Assembly (NCBI GenBank): GCA_031296755.1
Contig: JAUMMZ010000050.1
Location: 1-64,000 of the forward strand
Length of the DNA: 64,000 bases
Direction of reading: 5' to 3'
Source: Collinsella sp.
Lineage (GTDB): Bacteria > Actinomycetota > Coriobacteriia > Coriobacteriales > Coriobacteriaceae
Made by a program: the position numbers and the translations under genes
The notes under the pieces: model-generated
What the model was told of the DNA's origin: nothing
Seen by the model: only the letters and a program-made list of their open reading frames with translations
Databases searched by the model: none
Shown here: in pieces, positions 35,674 through 45,175 of the stretch
Layout of the letters: each line of letters starts with the position of its first letter
Position numbering within the stretch: the stretch's first letter is position 1

Positions 35674-35701
35674 ATACCCTCGCTCCCGAGGGTATTTTTT
35701 T
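35674..35701 (+). terminator. Terminator upstream of gyrB
   Basis: ATACCCTCG pairs with CGAGGGTAT around a short loop, followed by seven T residues. It ends the dnaA-to-DUF721 transcript before gyrB. Confidence 0.9.
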
Positions 35702-35750
35702 ACGATAAACTAGTAAGGCTGTACACATTTTCTTAGCTGAAGGAGGACGT

Positions 35751-37781
35751 GTGGCAAACGAAAACGATTACGATGGCGGCGAGATTAAGATTCTCGAAGG
35801 TCTCGAGGCCGTTCGTAAGCGCCCGGGCATGTATATCGGCTCGACGAGCGCCAGCGGCCTGCATCACCTGGTGTGGGAGATCGTTGACAACTCCGTTGAC
35901 GAGGCCATGGCCGGTTTCTGCACCGAGATTCACGTGACGGTCCACGCCGACAACTCCATCACGGTCGTCGACAACGGGCGAGGCATCCCCGTCGACGAGC
36001 ATCCCATCAAAAAGATCCCGACGCTCGAGGTCGTTATGACGATCCTGCACGCCGGCGGGAAGTTCGATAACTCGGCCTACAAGGTCTCGGGCGGACTGCA
36101 CGGCGTGGGCATCTCCGTCGTCAACGCACTGTCCAAGCGCGTGGTCGTGCAGGTGCGCCGTGATGGCAGCGTCTACGAGATGGAGTTCTCGCGCGGCAAG
36201 ACCGTCAAGAAGATGGAGGTCGTGGGCACCTCGGATTCGACGGGTACCACCGTCAGCTTCTGGCCCGACGACGAGATTTTCGAGACCTGTGTCTACGATT
36301 TCGATACGCTGCACAACCGTCTGCAGGAGACGGCGTTCCTCAATAAGAATCTAAAGATTGTGCTGACCGACGAGCGCGAGGCGACTCCCCACGTGGAGGA
36401 GTTCTGCTACGAGGGCGGCATCATCGACTTCGTCAAGTTCCTCAACGACGGCAAAGACGTTCCCGAGGCCTTCAAGGAGCCCATCTATATCGAGGGCAAG
36501 TCGGATCCGGATGCGCCCGTGACCAAGATGGGCGAGGTCGAGGTGTCCCTGCAGTGGAATGCCGGCTACGGCGAGAACGTCATGTCGTTTGCCAACGACA
36601 TCTACACCCCCGAGGGCGGCATGCATCTCGAGGGTTTCCGCACCGCTCTCACCCGCGTGATCAACGATTACGCTCGCAAGCAGAACCTACTCAAGGAGAA
36701 GGAGGCCAACCTGAGCGGCGACGACGTGCGCGAGGGGCTTTCGGCCGTCATCTCGGTCAAGCTGCCCGACCCGCAGTTTGAGGGCCAAACCAAGGCCAAG
36801 CTCGGCAGCTCCTACATGCGCGCGCTCACGCTCAAGATCGTGACCGATGGGCTGACCGATTATCTGGAGGAGCATCCCAAACCCGCCCGCGAGATCGTCA
36901 AGAAGGCCCAGCAGGCATGCAAGGCCCGCAACGCCGCCCGCAAGGCGCGTGAGGCGACCCGCCGCAAGAGCCTGCTCGAGACGGCGTCGCTGCCCGGCAA
37001 GCTCGCCGACTGCTCGGTACGCGATGCCGAGCTGACCGAGCTCTTTATCGTAGAGGGCGACTCGGCAGGCGGTTCGGCCAAGGACGGCCGTCGCCGAGAC
37101 ATCCAGGCGATTCTGCCCCTGCGCGGCAAGATTTTGAACGTCGAGCGCGTGGGTGACCACCGCGCGTTCTCGAGCGACACCATCCAATCCCTGATCACCG
37201 CGATCGGCTGCGGCATCACGACGAGCGCCGGCGACGGTGGCGACTTCGATATCAGCAAGGCGCGCTACCACAAGATCATCATCATGACCGATGCAGACGT
37301 TGACGGTGCGCATATCCGCATCCTGCTGCTGACGTTCTTCTACAAGTACATGCGCCCGCTGATCGATGCCGGCTATGTCTATGTTGCCTGCCCGCCCATC
37401 TTTGGCATTAAGGTACGCAACAAGATCCATTACGTGTATCCCAACGGCCGCCAGCCCGAAGACGAGATTCTGCGCGACACCATTCAGAGCCTGGGCCTGA
37501 ACCCCGACGACAACGACGAGGACGGCAAGGCCAAGGACGGCAAGATCACCAAGAAGCGCAAGGGCTATACCGTCCAGCGCTACAAGGGCCTGGGCGAGAT
37601 GGACCCCAAGCAGCTTGCCTCGACGACGATGGACCCCAAGACCCGTATCCTGCAGCGCGTGTCGATCGAGGACGCCGTGGTTGCGGACCGCGCCGTGCGC
37701 GAGCTGATGGGCTCCGAGGTCGGCTATCGCCGCGAGTACATTGAAAAACACGCGCATGACGCGCGCTTCTTAGACGCCTAA
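35751..37781 (+). CDS. gyrB: DNA gyrase subunit B
   Basis: GyrB (676 residues) supplies the ATPase of gyrase. GHKL motifs EIVDNSVDEA, DNGRGIP, GGLHGVGISVV and toprim motifs EGDSAGGSA and TDADVDGAHI are all visible; the C-terminus ends with the GyrA-binding KGLGEM region. GTG start after AAGGAGGACGT. gyrA follows after a gap containing a structured element. Confidence 0.98.
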   Translation: MANENDYDGGEIKILEGLEAVRKRPGMYIGSTSASGLHHLVWEIVDNSVDEAMAGFCTEIHVTVHADNSITVVDNGRGIPVDEHPIKKIPTLEVVMTILHAGGKFDNSAYKVSGGLHGVGISVVNALSKRVVVQVRRDGSVYEMEFSRGKTVKKMEVVGTSDSTGTTVSFWPDDEIFETCVYDFDTLHNRLQETAFLNKNLKIVLTDEREATPHVEEFCYEGGIIDFVKFLNDGKDVPEAFKEPIYIEGKSDPDAPVTKMGEVEVSLQWNAGYGENVMSFANDIYTPEGGMHLEGFRTALTRVINDYARKQNLLKEKEANLSGDDVREGLSAVISVKLPDPQFEGQTKAKLGSSYMRALTLKIVTDGLTDYLEEHPKPAREIVKKAQQACKARNAARKAREATRRKSLLETASLPGKLADCSVRDAELTELFIVEGDSAGGSAKDGRRRDIQAILPLRGKILNVERVGDHRAFSSDTIQSLITAIGCGITTSAGDGGDFDISKARYHKIIIMTDADVDGAHIRILLLTFFYKYMRPLIDAGYVYVACPPIFGIKVRNKIHYVYPNGRQPEDEILRDTIQSLGLNPDDNDEDGKAKDGKITKKRKGYTVQRYKGLGEMDPKQLASTTMDPKTRILQRVSIEDAVVADRAVRELMGSEVGYRREYIEKHAHDARFLDA

Positions 37782-37787
37782 CCTGTT

Positions 37788-37888
37788 CGGCTTTCCCAGC
37801 CACCGCACCTTCGCCCTCAATCGTCGGTCGCGTACCCAAGTACGCTTCCCTCCTCTTTCGAGCGAATCTGCGGCACCTGGAAAAGCCG
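37788..37888 (-). ncRNA. Structured element copy A (antisense, gyrB-gyrA gap)
   Basis: Read on the minus strand, the 101-base element has an outer 12-bp stem (CGGCUUUUCCAG with CUGGGAAAGCCG, one G-U), a GCCGCA/UGCGGU stem, a UUCGC/GCGAA stem and an inner hairpin GCGUAC-UUGG-GUACGC. The 44-base core (37815-37858) is nearly identical to the core of copy B at 61808-61852: AAAGAGGAGGGAAGCGUA, loop, UACGCGACCGACGAUUGA. Stems differ in sequence but keep pairing. No known family is assigned. It could also be a DNA-level palindromic repeat. Confidence 0.7.
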
Positions 37889-37936
37889 TCTCCGTGGCAG
37901 GGAACTAATGGACCACGCAAACCATGAGGAGGTAAC

Positions 37937-40666
37937 GTGGCAGACGATATCAACAATAACGAGGGTATGGGCGAGGCCGGCATGCCCGACGATCTGAAGC
38001 GCCTGCTTGCCCGTGCTGAGCAGGGCGAGGACGGCGACCCGGACGCCTATAACCCCGATGCCGATGATGATGAGGAAGAAGACGACGCCGAGCTCGAGGA
38101 GAGCTTTGGCGAAGTCGACCGTGGCGCCTCGGCCGGCGAGGATATCAACGGCGGCCAGCTCCAGATTTCGGAGTTTGGCCGCGAGATGAAGCAGTCGTTC
38201 ATCGAGTATTCGATGTCGGTTATCACGGCGCGCGCCCTGCCGGACGTGCGCGACGGCTTAAAGCCGGTGCACCGCCGCATCCTGTACGCGATGAACGAGA
38301 GCGGCATCTACCCCAACCGCCCGCACAAGAAGTCAGCTTGGACGGTCGGCGAAGTTATCGGTAAGTACCACCCGCATGGCGACTCCGCGGTCTATGAGGC
38401 CATGGTCCGCCTGGCGCAGTGGTTCTCCATGCGCACGCCGCTCATCGACGGTCACGGCAACTTCGGCAACATCGACGGCGACGGCGCGGCGGCCATGCGT
38501 TACACCGAGAGCCGCCTGGCAAAGCCCGCCATGGAACTGTTGCGTGACTTGCAGAAGGATACCGTCGACTGGCAGCCCAACTACGACGAATCGCTCGCCG
38601 AGCCCGTGGCTCTGCCTGCGCGCTTCCCCAACCTGCTGGTCAACGGCAGCCAGGGCATCGCCGTCGGCATGGCCACCAATATCGCCCCGCACAACCTCAC
38701 CGAGGCGATCGAGGCCACCTGCTACCTGATCGACAACCCCGACGCCACCGTCGACGAGCTCATGCAGATCATGCCCGGTCCGGACTTCCCCACCGGCGCC
38801 ATCATCATGGGCAGCGCCGGCATTAAGCAGAGCTACGAGACCGGCCGCGGCTCCATTACCGTGCGTGCCAAGGCACATGTGGAGTCCACCAAGACCGGCC
38901 GCAGCCGCCTGGTCTTTACCGAGATTCCCTACATGGTCAACAAGGGCACCCTGCAGGAGAAGATCGCCCAGCTCGTCAACGACAAGCGCATCGAGGGTAT
39001 CTCGGATATGCGCGATGAGTCCAACCAGAAGGGTATCCGTCTGGTCATCGAGCTCAAGAAGGGCGTCATTCCGCAGGTCGTGCTCAACAATCTGTATAAG
39101 TACACCTCGCTGCAGACGACCTTTGGCGCCAACAACCTGGCGCTCGTCAACGGCGTTCCCAAATGCCTGAGCCTGCGCGAGATGCTGCAGCACTACATCG
39201 ACCACCAGGTCGACGTCGTCACTCGCCGCACTCGCTTCGACCTTAAGAAGGCCCAGGCCCGCGCGCATATCCTTGAGGGCTACCTGATGGCCCTCGACCA
39301 TATCGACGAGGTCATTAGCATCATCCGCTCCTCGCAGACCGACTCCGAGGCCAGCAGCCGCTTGATCGAGCGCTTTGGCTTTACGCCCGAGCAGACCACG
39401 GCCATCCTCGAGATGAAGTTGCGCCGCCTGACCGGCCTGGAGCGCGACAAAATTCAGGAAGAGCTCGACGGCCTGCGCCGCGCCATCGCCTACTACGAGG
39501 ACCTGCTGGCGCATGAGGAGAAGATCCTGGGCGTCATCAAGGAGGAGATGCGCGAGATCTCCAAGAAGTTCGGCGATAAGCGCCGTACCGAGATCAGCCA
39601 GGTTGAGAAGGACCTGGATGTTGAGGACCTCATCGCCGACGAGGATATGGTCGTGACCATCACCCACACCGGCTATGTCAAGCGCATTCCGGTGGCCGCC
39701 TACCGTGCCCAGAAGCGCGGTGGCAAGGGCGTGTCGGGCGTCAACCTCAAAGAGGACGACGTCATCGACGAGATGTTCATCGCGTCCACGCACGAGTACG
39801 TGCTGTTCTTCTCGAGCAAGGGAAAGGTCTATCGCCTGAAGGTGCACGAGCTGCCGGTGGGTACGCGCCAGGCGCGCGGTACCGCGATCGTCAACCTGCT
39901 GCCCTTTGAGGACGGCGAGAAGATCGCGAGCGTCATCAGCTGCCGCGAGTTCCCGGCCGACGAGTACCTGATGTTTGCCACCAAGAGCGGCATGGTCAAG
40001 AAGACCGTGATGAGTGCGTATGACCGCAGCCGTCGCGACGGCCTGATCGCTATCAACCTGCGTGACGATGACGCGCTGCTGAACGTGCGCCGCGTGCGCG
40101 AGGGTGACAAGATCATCCTGGCCACCACTGAGGGCAAGGCGATCATGTTCTCCGAGGAGCAGGTGCGCGCCACCGGCCGCGATACCAGCGGCGTTCGCGG
40201 TATCGGTATGAAGGACGGCGTGAGCGTTCTGGGCATGGAAGTCACTAACGGCAACGGCGATCTGTTCGTCATCACCGAGCGCGGCTACGGCAAGCGTACG
40301 CCGGTTGCGGACTACCCGGAGCAGAATCGCGGCGGCCAGGGCGTCTACACCATCCAAATGACCGAGCGTAAGGGTAACCTCGCGGCCATGAAGACGGTGG
40401 GCCCGCAGCACGAGCTGTTCATCGTGACGGAGGGCGCGACGGTCATTCGCGTCAAGACCGACGAGATCAGCCAGACCGGCCGCGCCACCCAGGGCGTCAA
40501 GATGATGACCGTCGACGACAACGACCGCATCTGCGCCGTAGCTCGCATGACGGCCGCCAAAGAGAAGCCCGAGGGCGAAGCCACAGAAGACAGCTCCGCT
40601 CCCGAAGAAACCCCTGTCGATCTAGGCGACGGCAACGACATGCCAGAAGATCTCCTAGACGAGTAA
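37937..40666 (+). CDS. gyrA: DNA gyrase subunit A
   Basis: GyrA (909 residues) cuts and rejoins DNA during negative supercoiling. The catalytic Tyr is in RYTESRLAK; GyrA-box QKRGGKG confirms gyrase rather than Topo IV. An acidic ~70-residue extension precedes the usual EMKQSFIEYSMSVI start, and an acidic tail follows the last beta-propeller blade. GTG start after GAGGAGGTAAC. A strong terminator follows. Confidence 0.98.
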   Translation: MADDINNNEGMGEAGMPDDLKRLLARAEQGEDGDPDAYNPDADDDEEEDDAELEESFGEVDRGASAGEDINGGQLQISEFGREMKQSFIEYSMSVITARALPDVRDGLKPVHRRILYAMNESGIYPNRPHKKSAWTVGEVIGKYHPHGDSAVYEAMVRLAQWFSMRTPLIDGHGNFGNIDGDGAAAMRYTESRLAKPAMELLRDLQKDTVDWQPNYDESLAEPVALPARFPNLLVNGSQGIAVGMATNIAPHNLTEAIEATCYLIDNPDATVDELMQIMPGPDFPTGAIIMGSAGIKQSYETGRGSITVRAKAHVESTKTGRSRLVFTEIPYMVNKGTLQEKIAQLVNDKRIEGISDMRDESNQKGIRLVIELKKGVIPQVVLNNLYKYTSLQTTFGANNLALVNGVPKCLSLREMLQHYIDHQVDVVTRRTRFDLKKAQARAHILEGYLMALDHIDEVISIIRSSQTDSEASSRLIERFGFTPEQTTAILEMKLRRLTGLERDKIQEELDGLRRAIAYYEDLLAHEEKILGVIKEEMREISKKFGDKRRTEISQVEKDLDVEDLIADEDMVVTITHTGYVKRIPVAAYRAQKRGGKGVSGVNLKEDDVIDEMFIASTHEYVLFFSSKGKVYRLKVHELPVGTRQARGTAIVNLLPFEDGEKIASVISCREFPADEYLMFATKSGMVKKTVMSAYDRSRRDGLIAINLRDDDALLNVRRVREGDKIILATTEGKAIMFSEEQVRATGRDTSGVRGIGMKDGVSVLGMEVTNGNGDLFVITERGYGKRTPVADYPEQNRGGQGVYTIQMTERKGNLAAMKTVGPQHELFIVTEGATVIRVKTDEISQTGRATQGVKMMTVDDNDRICAVARMTAAKEKPEGEATEDSSAPEETPVDLGDGNDMPEDLLDE

Positions 40667-40706
40667 GAGGCCCTAACTGGTAGAAAATATCAGACCCCAT
40701 ATATCG

Positions 40707-40739
40707 GCGGTCGGCGCACTGCGCGCCGACCGCTTTTTT
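40707..40739 (+). terminator. Terminator of gyrA
   Basis: GCGGTCGGCGC (40707-40717) pairs with GCGCCGACCGC (40723-40733), an 11-bp stem, followed by six T residues. The T tract is also the left end of the large inverted repeat. Confidence 0.9.
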
Positions 40740-40915
40740 GAAAACCTTGGGACCCTATGGTCGCTGGGCTGGCGAGATGGTTTTGGTTTGTCGCGAGTTC
40801 CGCACGCAAAGAAGGCCACTTAATGTGGCCTTCGTCTTGCGCAGGACTGTCCGAGCAGCAAACCAAAACCATCTCGCCAGCCCAGCGACCACCCCTCCCA
40901 AAGATTTTCAAAAAA
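40734..40915. repeat. Large hairpin element with 32-bp perfect arms
   Basis: Perfect inverted arms at 40759-40790 and 40859-40890 begin GGTCGCTGGGCTGGCGAGAT. Outer flanks continue as TTTTTTGAAAA (40734-40744) with TTTTCAAAAAA (40905-40915). The centre holds a second perfect hairpin GAAGGCCAC-ttaat-GTGGCCTTC (40811-40833). The whole ~180 bases could extrude as one cruciform or fold as one RNA hairpin. The two opposite-strand ORFs inside mirror each other because of the symmetry and are not genes. Possibly a MITE-like element. Confidence 0.85.
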
Positions 40916-40919
40916 GTTG

Positions 40920-40949
40920 TTGACGCGCGCGTAACGACTCGTCTAATAT
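40920..40949 (+). promoter_or_regulatory. Promoter of the tRNA-Ile/Ala/Ile cluster
   Basis: TTGACG (40920-40925), an 18-base spacer and TAATAT (40944-40949) lie 14 bases before the first tRNA. It is a near-consensus vegetative promoter. Confidence 0.75.
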
Positions 40950-40963
40950 ATCCCTTGCGCGAT

Positions 40964-41040
40964 GGACCTGTAGCTCAGTTGGTTAGAGCGTCCGGCTGAT
41001 AACCGGGAGGTCACAAGTTCGAATCTTGTCAGGTCCACCA
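40964..41040 (+). tRNA. tRNA-Ile(GAU), copy 1
   Basis: A complete cloverleaf: acceptor GGACCTG/CAGGTCC, D-arm GCTCAGTTGGTTAGAGC, anticodon loop CTGATAA (anticodon GAT), T-arm ACAAGTTCGAATCTTGT. CCA is encoded. Identical to copy 2. Confidence 0.97.
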
Positions 41041-41107
41041 CTTTCTTTCGCAATAAACACCCCAGCGAGAGCCGAGTCGCCGCTGGGGTGTTTATTACTG
41101 TCTCCGT

Positions 41108-41183
41108 GGGGGTTTAGCTCAGCTGGGAGAGCGCGGGCTTTGCAAGCCTGAGGTCAGGGGTTCGATCCCCCTAACCTCCACCA
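41108..41183 (+). tRNA. tRNA-Ala(UGC)
   Basis: Acceptor GGGGGTT/AACCTCC, D-arm GCTCAGCTGGGAGAGC, anticodon loop TTTGCAA (anticodon TGC), T-arm CAGGGGTTCGATCCCCCT with one extra pair; CCA encoded. It lies between the two Ile copies. A hairpin CCCAGCG/CGCTGGG precedes it (41061-41090). Confidence 0.97.
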
Positions 41184-41187
41184 TGAT

Positions 41188-41264
41188 GGACCTGTAGCTC
41201 AGTTGGTTAGAGCGTCCGGCTGATAACCGGGAGGTCACAAGTTCGAATCTTGTCAGGTCCACCA
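41188..41264 (+). tRNA. tRNA-Ile(GAU), copy 2
   Basis: Identical in all 77 positions to the copy at 40964, including the CCA. It follows tRNA-Ala after four bases. Confidence 0.97.
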
Positions 41265-41275
41265 TCAAAACTGTG

Positions 41276-41310
41276 AAGAGCCCTGGGGCATTGCCTCGGG
41301 GCTTTTTTCT
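41276..41310 (+). terminator. Terminator of the tRNA cluster
   Basis: AGAGCCCTGGGGC pairs imperfectly with GCCTCGGGGCT, followed by TTTTTTCTT. Confidence 0.75.
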
Positions 41311-41423
41311 TGTCTGCGATAAATCTCATTTTGGTTTTGTGTGCTGTGCGAAAGATTGGGTAGTATAGCTATTCAATGCGGCGACCCTGCCGCGTGTTAA
41401 CCGCTACGTACCGGAGGTGTTCC

Positions 41424-41924
41424 ATGGTTCGTGTCGACATAGAGACCATCGTCATGGCCGCCGGTCCCGTGCCATCGCTTATCGTGCTTCGCGAGCGCTG
41501 CAGCAAATCGGATTCGCCCGCGCCACTGCGTTCCCTTTCCATTCAGACTGGTTCGTTTGAGGCTGCTGCCATTAGCCGTGGCATCGATAGCGGCCGCGCC
41601 GAGCGCCCAATTACCCATGACCTGTTGCTCGATACTGTTGGTGCCCTGGGCGCCAAGCTCGAGCGCATCGAGATCGTTCGCGCCGAGCCGCCGGTGTTCT
41701 ACGCGACGATCGTCGTACTGGCCGATGGTGACGAGCGCAAGATCGACGCCCGTCCCAGTGATGCCATTGCCCTTGCCGTGCGCAGCAATGCTCCCATGTT
41801 TGTGGAGGACGACATCATGAATCGCCTGGGCACTGTGTCTACCCACGCCGAGGAAGTCGACGACGAGCAAGAGTTCGAGAAGTTCGACGAGTTCGTCCAT
41901 ACGCTCTCCCCCGATGACTTCTAA
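41424..41924 (+). CDS. Bifunctional nuclease family protein (DUF151)
   Basis: The 166-residue protein shows the BFN/DUF151 pattern: VVVLADGDERKIDARPSDAIALAVRSNAPMFVEDDI, near the family's usual 140-170 length. Plant and bacterial relatives show weak DNase/RNase activity; the cellular role is unclear. ATG at 41424 follows GGAGGTGTTCC. The stop (TAA) abuts the next ATG, so it heads a small operon. Confidence 0.9.
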   Translation: MVRVDIETIVMAAGPVPSLIVLRERCSKSDSPAPLRSLSIQTGSFEAAAISRGIDSGRAERPITHDLLLDTVGALGAKLERIEIVRAEPPVFYATIVVLADGDERKIDARPSDAIALAVRSNAPMFVEDDIMNRLGTVSTHAEEVDDEQEFEKFDEFVHTLSPDDF

Positions 41925-42314
41925 ATGCGGGGCGGCCAGGATGCGGAGCGTTCGCTGATGGCCGGCGGTATGTCGGCTGAGGCGGCGGCCATTGCGCGCG
42001 AGGCCCAGATGCGCTCGGAGGCTTCTGAGGCGGCTCGCATTGCCTATGTGACGCAGGCCCGCACGCTTCGCGAACGCCGCGGCTCGTTTATCAAGATGGT
42101 TGTCGTCTCCGCCCTTGTCGCGGCAATCTGCTCGCGCCTTCGTGGTACAGTTGGTGCGCTTGGGTTTTCGATCTCTACGGGCCTCGTGATCTGGGGTGTG
42201 GTCGATGCGGTAATGCTGACCAGTCAGATCAAGGTGCTCGACAAGCGCGCGGCGGACATGATGCGCGCCCGCGACGCTGCCGCCAAGATCGCCGCCGAGG
42301 CACAAGAACTGTAA
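41925..42314 (+). CDS. Small membrane protein of unknown function
   Basis: The 129-residue protein has an Ala/Glu/Arg-rich coiled N-terminal half, two hydrophobic segments (about 60-73 and 80-97) and an Ala-rich coiled C-terminus. ATG directly follows the upstream TAA (TAAATG), suggesting translational coupling with the DUF151 gene. No recognised family. Confidence 0.7.
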   Translation: MRGGQDAERSLMAGGMSAEAAAIAREAQMRSEASEAARIAYVTQARTLRERRGSFIKMVVVSALVAAICSRLRGTVGALGFSISTGLVIWGVVDAVMLTSQIKVLDKRAADMMRARDAAAKIAAEAQEL

Positions 42315-42344
42315 CGACGCCAGACTCGATGGGAAGGTCTAAAG

Positions 42345-42794
42345 ATGGCACAGGATATGCAGGACGCCGGTAACGTCTCCGCCGAGCTCGACGCCATGGT
42401 GTGCGATCTGATCGGTGCGTTCTTGGACGACCTTGCCGCCGGCGAAAACCCTGGCGTGGTCGTGGCAATTGAGGACGCCGCATCCAACCGTTATCTGGCG
42501 GCGCTCGATGAGGATGGCGAAGAGGCGTGCCTCGAGGCGGCCACCAACTTTATCTCCGAGCACAAGATGGGTCTTAAGGACGAGGGCCTGGGCCGTATCG
42601 CCCGCTATGCCATCGGCTACACCGGTTGTGTCGAGATTGACGGCGGCTATCACGATGCTCTGCTCGTGAGCTTCTTCGAAACCACGCTCGAGAGCGGTTT
42701 TTCGGCATATGTGCTGTATGAGGGTATGGGCGCCGGCGATGGTTTTATGTGGAGCGACCCTGAACCTGCAGGTGAGGAAACCCCTCTCATCTAA
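42345..42794 (+). CDS. Acidic cytoplasmic protein of unknown function
   Basis: The 149-residue, acidic protein has no signal or TM segment. It has repeated DDLAAG/DEDGEE acidic stretches and a mixed alpha/beta pattern (GVVVAIEDAA, RYLAALDEDG, YHDALLVSFFE). ATG preceded by GGGAAGG. It follows the membrane protein by 30 bases and precedes typA. I do not recognise the family. Confidence 0.7.
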   Translation: MAQDMQDAGNVSAELDAMVCDLIGAFLDDLAAGENPGVVVAIEDAASNRYLAALDEDGEEACLEAATNFISEHKMGLKDEGLGRIARYAIGYTGCVEIDGGYHDALLVSFFETTLESGFSAYVLYEGMGAGDGFMWSDPEPAGEETPLI

Positions 42795-42911
42795 AATCGC
42801 TAAAATAAACGAGTTTTCGGTAAAAGGCTCAATATTCCCGCTGAGCGTTGTATCGCTGGGCGGGCCGCATACGCGTGCCGTTTGTATATGGATAGAAGAT
42901 AGGGGAACTAC

Positions 42912-44750
<1,839 letters not shown>

Positions 44751-44780
44751 GCGCTGGGGCTTATAACCGCCAATAAGAAA

Positions 44781-44812
44781 GGGCGTCGACCGCAATGGTC
44801 GGCGCCCTTTTT
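44781..44812 (+). terminator. Terminator of typA
   Basis: GGGCGTCGACC pairs with GGTCGGCGCCC (one G-U) around a five-base loop, followed by TTTTT. Confidence 0.9.
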
Positions 44813-44841
44813 GGTGCAAGGGGGACGGGTTAGTTTGCACC
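44813..44841. repeat. REP-like hairpin, copy 1
   Basis: GGTGCAA (44813-44819) and TTGCACC (44835-44841) frame a GGGGGACGGGTTAGT-type loop. The same 29-base form occurs inverted at 50711-50739 with 23 of 29 matching positions. The GGGGAC(A/G)GG core resembles widespread REP hairpins. Confidence 0.6.
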
Positions 44842-45175
44842 ACAGCTGGGGCGACTATCCCTCCGATTGGCTTCCCAGCCAAAGTAAAGTTGTTTAAACA
44901 TATACATAATTCCACTGAATATAGCCGGTATGATGCAAAACTGTTAACAGATAAATATCAACTGGTATTAAATTAAAAGACCTATTGACCTGCGGTTTAC
45001 ATGATTGGTATCTATATATTATTTTATGCATTGTGGCATAGACGAACCGTCTTAGAAGGTGCTCCCCAATGGGTTCTTGCAATGCGCTAGGTAGGTTCTC
45101 GTTGATGTTGGGGCTTGTGTTCGATCCGACGATTCGCCGTATTCCACACTGTGTTGTAGGAATTAGGGGACAACT
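44842..45175 (+). promoter_or_regulatory. AT-rich promoter and long leader of the pilin operon
   Basis: There is no gene in this 334-base stretch. A promoter candidate is TTGACC (44985-44990), an 18-base spacer and TATCTA (45009-45014). This gives a leader of roughly 155 bases with a possible CCCCAA/TTGGGG hairpin (about 45065-45114) before the ribosome site GGGGACAACT. The AT content is well above the surroundings, which often marks regulated or acquired surface genes. Confidence 0.5.

Noticed and set aside
38333..40411. 692-codon open frame antisense to gyrA
   Set aside because: It is a shadow of the GC-rich codon pattern of gyrA; no protein features, no ribosome site, and the sense frame is unmistakable.
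40690..40999. Two mirrored ORFs on opposite strands after gyrA
   Set aside because: They resemble each other only because of the perfect inverted repeat in which they lie.
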